From an uncultured delta proteobacterium (GTDB lineage: Bacteria > RBG-13-61-14 > DRUE01), in assembly GCA_903897985.1 (NCBI GenBank), contig CAIUDS010000040.1:1-10691 (forward strand): 10,691 nt of DNA. The letters run 5' to 3'. Of the stretch, positions 1-7,754 are shown in pieces. A program made the position numbers and the translations under genes. Below the pieces are notes generated by a model that saw only the letters and a list, made by a program, of their open reading frames with translations, searched no databases and was not told the DNA's origin. How positions within the stretch are numbered: position 1 is the first letter of the stretch; each line of letters starts with the position of its first letter.

Positions 1-1
1 A

Positions 2-1342
2 ATGACGGTTTCCAGAAAGAGCAAGGCGAAGAAACACCAGGATGGGACGGTCGAGTTCCTGGCTCTGGGCTGCGACAAGAATTTGGTGGACACGGAGAGG
101 ACGCTCGCGTCCCTGGCGGCCAAAGGCTTGAAGGTTGTGCCCTCTGGTGCGGGCGCGGAATATCTGCTCATCACCACCTGTTCCTTCATCGGGCCGGCCA
201 AGGAAGAGAGCCTCGAACAGATCCTTTTGGCCGTGGAAAGGAAAAAGCGCGGCGAGATAAAAAAGCTCGTGGTTGCCGGATGCATGGTCGAGCTTTATTG
301 CGACGAGCTCAAGAAGGAAATCCCGGAGGTGAACCTCTGGGTGAAATTCTCGGAGTTGGACTACCTCGCGGATAAGATGCACGGATGGTTAAAAGGAAAA
401 ACGCCAGCCCAGGCGGAACCGCGGTTCCTGACCACCCCGAAGCATTTGTCATACTTGAAGATTTCCGAGGGCTGCGACCAGGGCTGCCGTTTCTGCGTGA
501 TTCCCAAAATCCGCGGCCGGTTCCGTTCGATGCCGATGAAGGCATTGATCGAGGAAGCGAAATTTTTGGAGCGCTCGGGCGTAAAAGAATTGAACCTGGT
601 GGCGCAGGACCTGTGCGACTATGGTAAGGATTGCGGATCGAGCCTGACCAAGCTGCTCGTACGATTATTGAAGGAGACGCGTCTCCCCTGGCTCCGGCTG
701 TTTTACCTGAACCCGGAGGGGATCACGGACGAGCTGCTGGAGTTGATCCGGGCCGAACCGAGGGTCTGCAAATATGTGGATTTGCCGTTCCAGCACATTT
801 CCGAAAGGGTGCTCAAGGCCATGGGCCGGAAGGCGGGCGAGAAAAAGATTCGCGGACTGGTGGAGAAAATCCGGACCCGGCTTCCCGGGGCAGCCTTGCG
901 CGGCACGGCCCTGGTGGGATTTCCCGGCGAGACCGAAAAGGACTTCCGGGAATTGGCGGACTTCGTTGGTGAGGCCGACTTCGATTGGCTGGGGGTGTTT
1001 GCGTTTTCGTTGGAAGAGCAGGCCGCGGCGTTCAGGTTAAGGGGCCGGGTGGCGGAGGGGACGGCGCAAAGGCGCAAGGAGGAGCTGGAATTTTTCTGGT
1101 CGGACTTGGCAGCGGCGAAAAATTCGGCTAAGATAGGTTCGGTTTTGGAAGTATTGGTTGATGGCAGGAGTGATGCGGGATTTGATTATCAGGGCCGGAG
1201 TCAGTTCCAGGGCTATGAACTTGACGGGCTGATTCAGTTAAAGGGAGAATTTGAGCCGGGAAGGTTTCACCTTGTCCGGATTATCGGTCAGCAAGGCTTA
1301 GATGTATTGGGAGAAAAAACTAGTCAGGGGGAAGTGATATGA
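2..1342 (+). CDS. rimO: Ribosomal protein S12 methylthiotransferase RimO
   Basis: Radical-SAM enzyme that, by family knowledge, adds a methylthio group to a conserved aspartate of ribosomal protein S12 in the cytoplasm. The 446-residue protein has the full three-part layout. The N-terminal UPF0004 domain carries cysteines C24 (in LGCDKN), C60 (TTCSF) and C94 (AGCMV) for one [4Fe-4S] cluster. The radical-SAM core has C158-x3-C162-x2-C165 (SEGCDQGCRFC) and a GFPGET motif near 306. A C-terminal TRAM-like domain spans about 377-438. LGCxKNxVDxE, the SEGC context and the short TRAM favour RimO over the tRNA-modifying MiaB. The ATG is the second base of the window, so its ribosome-binding site cannot be seen. 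A basic stretch of about 15 residues precedes the conserved start, so a further upstream start cannot be excluded. The stop overlaps the next ATG (ATGA). Confidence 0.9.
   Translation: MTVSRKSKAKKHQDGTVEFLALGCDKNLVDTERTLASLAAKGLKVVPSGAGAEYLLITTCSFIGPAKEESLEQILLAVERKKRGEIKKLVVAGCMVELYCDELKKEIPEVNLWVKFSELDYLADKMHGWLKGKTPAQAEPRFLTTPKHLSYLKISEGCDQGCRFCVIPKIRGRFRSMPMKALIEEAKFLERSGVKELNLVAQDLCDYGKDCGSSLTKLLVRLLKETRLPWLRLFYLNPEGITDELLELIRAEPRVCKYVDLPFQHISERVLKAMGRKAGEKKIRGLVEKIRTRLPGAALRGTALVGFPGETEKDFRELADFVGEADFDWLGVFAFSLEEQAAAFRLRGRVAEGTAQRRKEELEFFWSDLAAAKNSAKIGSVLEVLVDGRSDAGFDYQGRSQFQGYELDGLIQLKGEFEPGRFHLVRIIGQQGLDVLGEKTSQGEVI
1326..1332 (+). promoter_or_regulatory. Shine-Dalgarno site for the acyl-CoA synthetase
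   Basis: AGGGGGA lies inside the end of rimO, six bases before the ATG at 1339. It supports that start even though it overlaps the rimO stop by four bases. Confidence 0.7.
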
Positions 1343-3165
1343 AGCAGTTCAGTGACCAGACTGTTTCCGGGACTTCGCTGAATAACTCGCAAAAATACGC
1401 GGACAAGGTTTATCTCACTTCGCGCTACGACCAGCAGGGTCGCCGGACCGAACAACTCCATCCCTACACCTGGGGCCAGGCCGACCGGATCATCCGCGAT
1501 CTTTGCGCCGCCATGCTCGCGCTCGGGTTCAAGGAGCTTGACCGCGCCGCGGTGTTCTCGCCCAACCAGCCGCGCTGGATTTTCGCCTCGCACGCCGCGA
1601 TCTGCTGCCGCGGGGCCATGGTGCCGATCTACCCGACCAGCAAGGTCGAAGATGTCTGGTGGATTTTACATGACTCCGGATCCCGGTTCTGCTTCTGCGG
1701 CAAGGACCAGCTGCCCAAGGTTCTCGAGGTAAAGGACAAGGTGAAAACGCTCGAGAAGATCATCCTGTTCGAGCCGATGGACAAGCCGTCGGACCCCAGG
1801 GTGATGAGCTTCGAGGAGTTCATCGAGTTGGGCAAGCAGAACCGGCAGTTGGAATCCGAAGTGGAGAAACTGGTGGATAAGACCGTGCCCGAGGATGTGG
1901 TGGCGCTGATCTACACCTCCGGCACGACCGGCCGGCCCAAGGGGGTCATGCTCACCCACTCCAATGTGGTCAGCCAGCGCTCGGTGATCGGCGAGTTCGG
2001 CTTCACCCCGGACGACATCTTCATGGCCCATCTGCCCATGTGCCATTCCTACGGGTTCTCCGCGGACCTGCTCGGGGCCGGCTATGTCCCGGCCGTGCTC
2101 GCGGTGCTCGATTCGCTCTCGAGCGACGAGATCAAATGGGGGCTCCAGAACATCCGGCCCACGGTCATGAACTCGGTGCCCCGGCTGTGGGAAAAACTCT
2201 ACATCCAGATCAACGCCACCCTGCGCGAGCGGCCGCCGTTCCTGCAAAAACTTTTCTCCTGGGGCATCAAAGTGGGCAAAGAAATTTATATTTTGAACAA
2301 TGAAAAAAAATCGGTTCCGTTCACGCTCACGCTCCAGGCCAAACTGACTCAGCCCCTGTTCAGCCTGGTCCGCAAGAAGGCCGGCCTGGACCGGCTCCGG
2401 CTCTGCTCCACCGGCGGCGGGCCCATCAACCCCGACCTGATCGTCTTCTTCGGCGCCATGGGCATCAAGCTCTTCCAGGGCTTCGGCCTGACCGAGACCA
2501 GCCCCATCATCAACGCCAACACCCCTCAGAACAACAAACTGGGCACCTGCGGCAAGCCGCTCCCGGGCGTGATCGAGAAGATCGCGGAGGACGGCGAAAT
2601 TTTGGTCAAGGGGCCGCAGGTGATGAAAGGGTATTGGAACAATGTCCAGGCCAACAAGGAGGTCTTCACCCAGGACGGCTTTTTCCTGACCGGGGACATC
2701 GGCTTCATTGACGAGGAGGGATTCCTCACCATCACCGACCGCAAGAAGGAATTGTTCAAGACCAGCGGCGGAAAATATGTGGCGCCGCAGCCCATCGAAT
2801 ACGAGTTCAACACCGACCCCTTCATGGAGCAGGTGACCCTGATCGGGGACGCCAAGAAATTCTGCTCCGCCCTGATCGTGCCCGAGTTCAACGCGCTCTG
2901 CAATTTTGCCAAGGAAAAGGGCATCAGCTATAAGGACAATTGCGAGTTGGTCAAGCACCCGGAGGTGGTGGCGTTGATGCAGTCGCGGGTGGACCTGGTC
3001 AACCAGCGCCTGGCCCGCTACGAGCAGATCAAGAAGTTCGCCATCCTCGACCGGTCCTTCTCGGAGGAAGGCGGCGAACTCACCCCCAGCCAGAAAAAGA
3101 AGCGCCGCGTGATCGAGAAGAAATATAAGAACCTGATTGACCAGATGTATCCGCCGGAGGAATGA
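1339..3165 (+). CDS. AMP-forming long-chain acyl-CoA synthetase (fatty acid--CoA ligase)
   Basis: Adenylate-forming enzyme that activates a fatty acid with ATP and loads it on CoA, or possibly on an acyl carrier protein. The 608 residues fit bacterial long-chain acyl-CoA synthetases. Visible motifs in order: the ATP-binding loop IYTSGTTGRPKG at about 191-202, FQGFGLTET at 379-387, TGDIG at 451-455 with the ribose-binding Asp453, the hinge DRKKELFKTSGGK at 467-479, and a C-terminal lysine-rich segment (LTPSQKKKRR) where the family carries its adenylation lysine. I see no signal peptide or membrane segment. The start is supported by a good Shine-Dalgarno site and the ATGA overlap with rimO. The first acyltransferase gene begins 18 bases downstream, which suggests that activated acyl chains feed phospholipid or lipid A-like acylation. 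Chain length and thiol acceptor cannot be read from sequence. Confidence 0.88.
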   Translation: MKQFSDQTVSGTSLNNSQKYADKVYLTSRYDQQGRRTEQLHPYTWGQADRIIRDLCAAMLALGFKELDRAAVFSPNQPRWIFASHAAICCRGAMVPIYPTSKVEDVWWILHDSGSRFCFCGKDQLPKVLEVKDKVKTLEKIILFEPMDKPSDPRVMSFEEFIELGKQNRQLESEVEKLVDKTVPEDVVALIYTSGTTGRPKGVMLTHSNVVSQRSVIGEFGFTPDDIFMAHLPMCHSYGFSADLLGAGYVPAVLAVLDSLSSDEIKWGLQNIRPTVMNSVPRLWEKLYIQINATLRERPPFLQKLFSWGIKVGKEIYILNNEKKSVPFTLTLQAKLTQPLFSLVRKKAGLDRLRLCSTGGGPINPDLIVFFGAMGIKLFQGFGLTETSPIINANTPQNNKLGTCGKPLPGVIEKIAEDGEILVKGPQVMKGYWNNVQANKEVFTQDGFFLTGDIGFIDEEGFLTITDRKKELFKTSGGKYVAPQPIEYEFNTDPFMEQVTLIGDAKKFCSALIVPEFNALCNFAKEKGISYKDNCELVKHPEVVALMQSRVDLVNQRLARYEQIKKFAILDRSFSEEGGELTPSQKKKRRVIEKKYKNLIDQMYPPEE

Positions 3166-3183
3166 TTTCTCTACGACCGCCTG

Positions 3184-4011
3184 ATGAACAAACCCGGTAA
3201 AAAACGACCGCTTAAAAAACGCATCCGCGACTGGCTCCTGCTTAATGTCGGGCCGGTGCTCACATACTATTACATCCAGTTGGTCGGCCGCACCAGCAAG
3301 TGGATCGCGATCAACAACGAGAAGAACCTCGCCCTGCTCCACCGCGGCCATCCCTACATCGCCGCGCTCTGGCACAACCGCGTGCTCATGGCGCCCTTCA
3401 TCTTCAAGGTCGAGGGCGGCAAGAAGGTGGTGGTGATGGTCAGTAGCAGCAAGGAAGGCATTCTGACCGCGCGCATCCTGAAACTGTTCGGGCTCGAGAG
3501 CGCGCTCGGCTCGAGCACCCGGGGCGGCAAAGAGGCCATGCAACAAATGCTTTCCGCCCATGCGGATGAAGGCTTTGCCATGACCATCACCCCCGACGGC
3601 CCGCTCGGGCCCAACGAGGTGGTGAAGATGGGCGTGATCGCCTTGGCCAAAGAAACCGGCCTGCCCATCGTCTCGCTCAGCTACTACGCCAAGAAGGTCA
3701 CGCGTTTGAAAAGCTGGGACCGCTTCGTGTTGGTCTGGCCGTTCAACACCATCGCCGGCATCGGCAGCGCCGAGCGGATTTATGTCCCGGCCGACGCCGA
3801 CGACGCGCAGATGGAGCAGTGCCGGATAAAAGTGGAAAAGGAAATGCTGCGGCTCAACCGGTTCGTCGAGGATTATTTCGCGGGCAAGGTCACGCTCGAG
3901 GGACAGTCGTATTTTTATTCTCAGGTCAGCTTCTTTTCCGGCAAGACCAACTGGACCCGGCCCAACGGCGAACCGTTCACCAAGGACGACCTGCTCAAAG
4001 AAAATCATTGA
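3184..4011 (+). CDS. Lysophospholipid acyltransferase family protein (DUF374 type), copy 1
   Basis: Probable membrane-associated acyltransferase of 275 residues. Family marks in order: a basic N-terminus (KKRPLKKR) and a hydrophobic stretch at about 17-35, WHNR at 63-66 with the presumed catalytic His64, SSSKEG at 87-92, GSSTRGG at 109-115, ITPDGPLGP at 135-143, then KSWDRFVLVWPFN. SSTRGG plus TPDGPxGP is the signature of DUF374. The His is normally paired with an acid further on; here that position is Glu91 rather than the Asp in the neighbouring copy. The start has no close Shine-Dalgarno site (the nearest, GGAGG, is about 24 bases away), but no other ATG fits the frame after the upstream stop. 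Translational coupling to the synthetase 18 bases upstream is likely. Acyl donor and acceptor are unknown: a lysophospholipid or a lipid A-like molecule are both possible. Confidence 0.8.
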   Translation: MNKPGKKRPLKKRIRDWLLLNVGPVLTYYYIQLVGRTSKWIAINNEKNLALLHRGHPYIAALWHNRVLMAPFIFKVEGGKKVVVMVSSSKEGILTARILKLFGLESALGSSTRGGKEAMQQMLSAHADEGFAMTITPDGPLGPNEVVKMGVIALAKETGLPIVSLSYYAKKVTRLKSWDRFVLVWPFNTIAGIGSAERIYVPADADDAQMEQCRIKVEKEMLRLNRFVEDYFAGKVTLEGQSYFYSQVSFFSGKTNWTRPNGEPFTKDDLLKENH

Positions 4012-4066
4012 TCCTGCTCCCGTCTTTGCCTGTCCGGTCCCGCGCTGGAAAAATTCCCCGAATTGA

Positions 4067-4075
4067 TGATAGAAT
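4067..4075 (+). promoter_or_regulatory. Possible extended -10 promoter before the second acyltransferase
   Basis: TGATAGAAT matches an extended -10 element (TGn plus TAGAAT, five of six bases of TATAAT) in the 76-base gap. No convincing -35 box is present. Transcription from here would give a leader of only about six bases before the ATG at 4088. That would fit the lack of a well-spaced Shine-Dalgarno site, but chance is a real possibility. Confidence 0.25.
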
Positions 4076-4087
4076 GTCCGCCGGAGC

Positions 4088-4909
4088 ATGGCGGAGACGA
4101 AACCCAAGAAAAAAACCCTTAAAAAACGCCTCAACCGCTGGCTGTTTCTCAATGTCGGGCCTTATTTCCTCTACCTGGTCAGCCAGTTCGTCGGCCGCAC
4201 CAGCAAATGGGTGGTGGTTGACGCGGAAAAACAGCTCGCCGTGCTCCACAGCGGCAGCCCCTGGATCTGCGCCTTCTGGCACAGCCGCGCCCTGCTCTCG
4301 CCCTTTATCTTCAAGATCGAAGGCGGCAAGCGCGTGCTGGTGATGGTCTCGCGGAGCGAGGACGGCATTTTCACGGCCAAGGCGCTCAAGCTGTTCGGGA
4401 TCGAGGCCGCGTTCGGCTCGTCCACCCGCGGCGGCAAAGAGGCGCTCGCGGACATGAAGGTCAAACATAAGTCCGAGAACATCGCGCTCGCCATCACCCC
4501 GGACGGTCCGCTCGGCCCGGCTGAAATCGTGAAGCCCGGCGTGGTGGCGCTGGCCAAGGAAACCGGCCTGGCCATTTACGCCCTGGGTTATTACGCGAAA
4601 AAAGTCACCCGGATCAAAAGCTGGGACCGGTTCGTGCTGGTGCATCCCTTTAACACCATCGTGGGCGTGGCCGGGAATGCCATCTATGTGCCCGCCGCCG
4701 CCGGCCTCGAGCAGATGGAGCAAATCCGGCAATCGGTCCAGGCCGAAATGCTCCGGGTGCAGGAGATCTCGGAAAACTGGTTCGGGCCGCAGAGCAAGGA
4801 AAGCCAGCTGCCCTGGTTCATCTCCCGGGTCAGCCCCTGGACCGGCAAGCCGGTCTGGACCCGGCCCAACGGCGAAAGAATATATCCCGAACAAAAATAC
4901 CAAGTATAG
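4088..4909 (+). CDS. Lysophospholipid acyltransferase family protein (DUF374 type), copy 2
   Basis: Tandem paralogue of the gene just upstream, 273 residues, about 60% identical by eye over the aligned core. It keeps the same order of motifs: basic N-terminus (KKKTLKKRLNRW), a hydrophobic segment, WHSR at 64-67 with His65, SRSEDG at 88-93, SSTRGG at 111-116, ITPDGPLGP at 136-144, KSWDRFVLVHPFN, and a shared C-terminal tail WTRPNGE. Asp92 sits where copy 1 has Glu91, so this copy looks closer to the family norm. The ATG at 4088 is chosen because its N-terminus aligns with that of copy 1. The only Shine-Dalgarno-like bases (GGAG at 4083-4086) are too close to the ATG, so expression may be weak, coupled or near-leaderless. 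Different acyl chains or acceptors for the two copies are likely but not shown. Confidence 0.8.
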   Translation: MAETKPKKKTLKKRLNRWLFLNVGPYFLYLVSQFVGRTSKWVVVDAEKQLAVLHSGSPWICAFWHSRALLSPFIFKIEGGKRVLVMVSRSEDGIFTAKALKLFGIEAAFGSSTRGGKEALADMKVKHKSENIALAITPDGPLGPAEIVKPGVVALAKETGLAIYALGYYAKKVTRIKSWDRFVLVHPFNTIVGVAGNAIYVPAAAGLEQMEQIRQSVQAEMLRVQEISENWFGPQSKESQLPWFISRVSPWTGKPVWTRPNGERIYPEQKYQV

Positions 4910-4942
4910 GTATAGGGGTCAGGTCTATAGTTTAAAGTTAAC
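4904..4942. repeat. Solitary REP-like half site and palindrome cluster
   Basis: GTATAG occurs twice in a row (4904-4909 and 4910-4915), the first containing the stop codon of the acyltransferase. GGGGTCAGGTCT follows at 4915-4926. Then come three back-to-back six-base palindromes, CTATAG (4925-4930), TTTAAA (4931-4936) and GTTAAC (4937-4942). The AT-rich stretch stands out from its GC-rich neighbours. From memory, GGGGTCAGGTCT resembles one arm of short palindromic repeats linked to REP-associated (RAYT) transposases in several bacterial phyla. The opposite arm (AGACCTGACCCC) is absent, so this would be a lone or decayed half. I found no second copy in the window. Confidence 0.4.
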
Positions 4943-4953
4943 GATTTGGCAAA

Positions 4954-4959
4954 AGGAGG
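4954..4959 (+). promoter_or_regulatory. Strong Shine-Dalgarno site that fixes the rhaI start
   Basis: A perfect AGGAGG lies five bases before the ATG at 4965. The reading frame stays open upstream to 4677, but that part overlaps the acyltransferase gene and reads as low-complexity Pro/Ser/Arg sequence, so this site settles the true start. Confidence 0.85.
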
Positions 4960-4964
4960 GCAGG

Positions 4965-6239
4965 ATGACTTCCGGACCGTATCTGATCACCCGCGAGCAA
5001 ATTGAAAAGTCCAACCGCGCGCGGAAGCGCGTCCTGGATAAAAACCTGGCGGCTTTGGCCGCATCGCTTAAGCCGGCCAAGATTGACCTTGACCATGTCC
5101 TGCACGAACTCACCCGCTTCAAGATCGCCATCCCATCCTGGGGGACCATGACCGGCGGGACGCGGTTCGGGAAATTCCCGGTCCCGGGCCAGCCGCGCGA
5201 CATTTTCGAGAAGCTTGACGATGCCGCGACCATCCATCGGCTCACCGGCGCGAACCCCACGGTCTCGCTGCATATCCCCTGGGATCGTCTCGACGACCTG
5301 TCTACCCTCAAGCGGCATGCTGCCAAGAGAGGCTTGCGCTTCGACGCCATGAACTCGAACACCTTTGAGGACCAGCCCGGGCAGAAATTATCCTACAAGT
5401 TCGGCGGGCTATCGCATGTCTCCAAACAGGTCCGCGATCAGGCCATCCGTCACCACCTTGAGGTGATCGAGATCGGCGAGCGGCTCGGGTCCAAGGCGCT
5501 CAGCATCTGGATCGGGGACGGGGCCAACTTTCCCGGCCAGGCCGACTTTCGCAAATCCTTTGCGCGCTATCTGGACAGCCTGAAAAAAATCTATCGCGCC
5601 CTGCCCAAGGACTGGACCATGTTCATCGAATACAAGCCGTTCGAGCCGGCGTTTTATTATACCGTGCTCGCAGACTGGGGCTCGGCGCTCATGGCCGCGA
5701 ACGCGGTGGGCGAGCGCTGCAAGATTCTGGTTGACCTCGGTCATCACCTGCCCAATACCAACATCGAAGCGATTGTCGCGCGCCTGATCTCGGCCGGAAA
5801 GCTCGGCGGGTTCCATCTTAACGACAGCCAATATGCGGACGACGACCTCACCGCCGCTTCTCTCGCGCCCTACCGGTTGTTCCGGATCTTTCACGAACTC
5901 ATTTCCGCCGGGCGCGAGCTCGGCAAAAAATTCTCGCCGGCCTATCTCATTGACCAGAGCCACAACCTGAAAGACCCGATCGAGGCGCTGATCCAGACCA
6001 CGGTCGAGCTGCAAATCTATTGGGCCAAGGCCCTGCTCATTGACGAGCAGGCGCTCGAACATTACCAGGAAAAGAACGATGTGCTCATGGCCGAGTCCGA
6101 ATTCAAAAAGGCGTTCCACACCGACACCCGGCCCCTCGCGGCCATGGCCCGCATGCTCGCAGGCGGCGCCATCGCGCCGATCGAGCTGTTCCGCGAATCC
6201 GGTTATCGGAAAATAAAAACCAGGGAAAGAAACCCTTGA
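4965..6239 (+). CDS. rhaI: L-rhamnose isomerase, Pseudomonas stutzeri (RhaI) type
   Basis: TIM-barrel ketol isomerase that converts L-rhamnose to L-rhamnulose, the first step of cytoplasmic rhamnose breakdown. The family often also accepts other aldoses. The 424-residue length fits RhaI. Metal ligands match the spacing I recall for the P. stutzeri enzyme: Glu222 (FIEYKPFEP), Asp257 and His260 (LVDLGHH), His284 (GGFHLND), Asp292 and Asp294 (YADDD). The late Asp340 in LIDQSH is about ten residues further on than expected, suggesting a small insertion. WIGDGANFPGQ at about 181-192 and the Trp-rich LADWG segment also fit. This is not the E. coli RhaA sequence type. The stop overlaps the TTG start of the kinase gene, so the two are translated together. 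Exact sugar preference (rhamnose or a related deoxysugar) is inferred from the neighbouring kinase. Confidence 0.85.
   Translation: MTSGPYLITREQIEKSNRARKRVLDKNLAALAASLKPAKIDLDHVLHELTRFKIAIPSWGTMTGGTRFGKFPVPGQPRDIFEKLDDAATIHRLTGANPTVSLHIPWDRLDDLSTLKRHAAKRGLRFDAMNSNTFEDQPGQKLSYKFGGLSHVSKQVRDQAIRHHLEVIEIGERLGSKALSIWIGDGANFPGQADFRKSFARYLDSLKKIYRALPKDWTMFIEYKPFEPAFYYTVLADWGSALMAANAVGERCKILVDLGHHLPNTNIEAIVARLISAGKLGGFHLNDSQYADDDLTAASLAPYRLFRIFHELISAGRELGKKFSPAYLIDQSHNLKDPIEALIQTTVELQIYWAKALLIDEQALEHYQEKNDVLMAESEFKKAFHTDTRPLAAMARMLAGGAIAPIELFRESGYRKIKTRERNP
6222..6226 (+). promoter_or_regulatory. Shine-Dalgarno site for the TTG start of rhaB
   Basis: AGGGA inside the end of rhaI, nine bases before TTG at 6236. 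It supports use of the rare start codon; the next in-frame candidate (TTG at 6260) would cut into the conserved kinase beta-strand. Confidence 0.5.
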
Positions 6240-7729
6240 AAAGACCGACCCAAAATATCTTGGCCATTGATTTAGGGGCTTCCTCCGGAAGAGCCGTGCT
6301 CGGCAAGTTGAGCGAGCGCGCGCTCGAGCTCGAGGAAATCCACCGTTTTGAAAACTGTCCGGTTGAAATCCGGGGCGCGCTTTATTGGGACGCGCCCTAT
6401 CTGTTCCGGGAGATTTGCGCGGGCATTTGCAACGGCCTCGCGGCCTCCGGCAACGACCTCTCCAGCGTGGGCATTGACACCTGGGGCGTGGACTTCGGGC
6501 TGCTCGATGAAAAGGGCCGCCTGCTCGCCAACCCCGTCCACTACCGCGACCGTCGCAACCAGGGCATGATGCAAAAAGTCTTCAAGATTATTTCCCGCCC
6601 AAAAATATTTCATGCCACCGGCATCCAGTTTTTACCCTTCAATACCCTGTTCCAACTCGCAGCCATGAAATTCTCGGGCTGGACCGAACTCGACCGCGCG
6701 CAGACCCTGCTCATGATGCCCGACCTGTTCAACTATTTCCTCTGCGGCAAAAAGGTCTCCGAGTTCACCATCGCATCCACCACCCAGTTTTACTCGCTCG
6801 AACAAAAAAACTGGGCCTTTGACCTGCTCGAGGCCCTGGACCTGCCCACGCAGATGTTCCCGAAAATAGTCCAGCCCGGGACCGTGCTCGGCCGGCTGAG
6901 CCCCGAAATCGCCGGCAAAGGTTGCAAAGTTCCCGTTATCGCCCCGGCCGGCCATGACACCGGCAGCGCGGTCGCCGCGGTGCCCGCGGCCGCCGATGAA
7001 AAACCCGGGTCCTGGGCATACCTCTCGTCCGGCACCTGGTCCCTGCTCGGCATCGAAATCAAAAAGCCCATCATTTCCGAACTCGCGCTTCAATATAATT
7101 TCACCAACGAAGGCGGTGTCGCCAACACCTTCCGGTTCCTCAAGAACATCGCCGGACTCTGGTTCCTCCAAGAATGCAGGCGCATCTGGAGCCTCGAGCA
7201 GAAACGCGATTTGAGTTTCCCGGAACTGGTTAAGAGCGCCAAGGCCGCCCGGCCTTTCCGATCGCTCATTGATCCGGACCATCCCGTGTTCCTCAAACCC
7301 GAGCATATGCCGAAAGCGATTGCCGAATTTTGCCGCAAGACCAAACAGCCCATTCCCAATGACCGCGGCGCCATTGTCCGCTGCATATTCGAAAGCCTGG
7401 CCCTGAAATACCAAATGGTCCGGGAACAGATCGAAGCGGTGTCCGGAAAAAAGATCGAGAAACTTCATGTGGTGGGCGGCGGCTCAAAGAACGAACTGCT
7501 GAACCAGTTCACCGCCAACGCGCTCGGGGTCCCGGTTTATGCCGGTCCCTCCGAAGCCACCGCGATCGGGAACCTGGTCGTCCAGGCCATGGGCCTCGGC
7601 CTCATCCCCGACCTCCAGACCGCCCGCAGTCTCATCCGCAAATCCTTCCCACTCAAAACTTTTGAGCCAATGGACCAGCCCCAATGGCGGGACGCCTCTG
7701 AAAAATTCTCCCGGATCATCTCCAGGTAA
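6236..7729 (+). CDS. rhaB: Rhamnulokinase (FGGY carbohydrate kinase)
   Basis: Phosphorylates L-rhamnulose with ATP at C1, the second step of rhamnose catabolism. The 497 residues compare with about 489 in E. coli RhaB. Seen in order: the first phosphate-binding loop LAIDLGASSGR at 9-19, the sugar-binding GIDTWGVDFGLLD at about 79-91, HYRDRR at about 102-107, PAGHDTGSAVAAVP with the expected catalytic Asp241, SSGTWSLLG at about 254-262, and the ATP-site loop HVVGGGSKNELL at about 411-422. GIDTWGVDFG and SSGTWSLLG favour rhamnulokinase over xylulokinase or fuculokinase. Translation starts at TTG, overlapping the isomerase stop as TTGA; no ATG is available in a suitable position. The rare start may lower kinase yield relative to the isomerase. 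A 76-base gap with a candidate promoter separates it from the next gene. Confidence 0.9.
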   Translation: MKRPTQNILAIDLGASSGRAVLGKLSERALELEEIHRFENCPVEIRGALYWDAPYLFREICAGICNGLAASGNDLSSVGIDTWGVDFGLLDEKGRLLANPVHYRDRRNQGMMQKVFKIISRPKIFHATGIQFLPFNTLFQLAAMKFSGWTELDRAQTLLMMPDLFNYFLCGKKVSEFTIASTTQFYSLEQKNWAFDLLEALDLPTQMFPKIVQPGTVLGRLSPEIAGKGCKVPVIAPAGHDTGSAVAAVPAAADEKPGSWAYLSSGTWSLLGIEIKKPIISELALQYNFTNEGGVANTFRFLKNIAGLWFLQECRRIWSLEQKRDLSFPELVKSAKAARPFRSLIDPDHPVFLKPEHMPKAIAEFCRKTKQPIPNDRGAIVRCIFESLALKYQMVREQIEAVSGKKIEKLHVVGGGSKNELLNQFTANALGVPVYAGPSEATAIGNLVVQAMGLGLIPDLQTARSLIRKSFPLKTFEPMDQPQWRDASEKFSRIISR

Positions 7730-7754
7730 GCAATAATCGGGGTCGGGACGCGGC

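Noticed and set aside
1666..4152. An 828-codon open frame on the minus strand across the synthetase and first acyltransferase
   Set aside because: It lies opposite two well-supported genes with clear motifs. Its translation is rich in His, Gln, Glu, Gly and Ala without recognisable domains. In GC-rich genes a long open antisense frame arises from codon bias.
3995..4903. A 302-codon minus-strand open frame opposite the second acyltransferase
   Set aside because: Its sequence resembles the antisense of copy 1 because the sense genes are paralogues; it shows no independent domain.
4677..4964. A 96-codon N-terminal extension of the rhamnose isomerase
   Set aside because: It overlaps the acyltransferase gene, encodes low-complexity Pro/Ser/Arg sequence, and a perfect AGGAGG sits five bases before the ATG at 4965.
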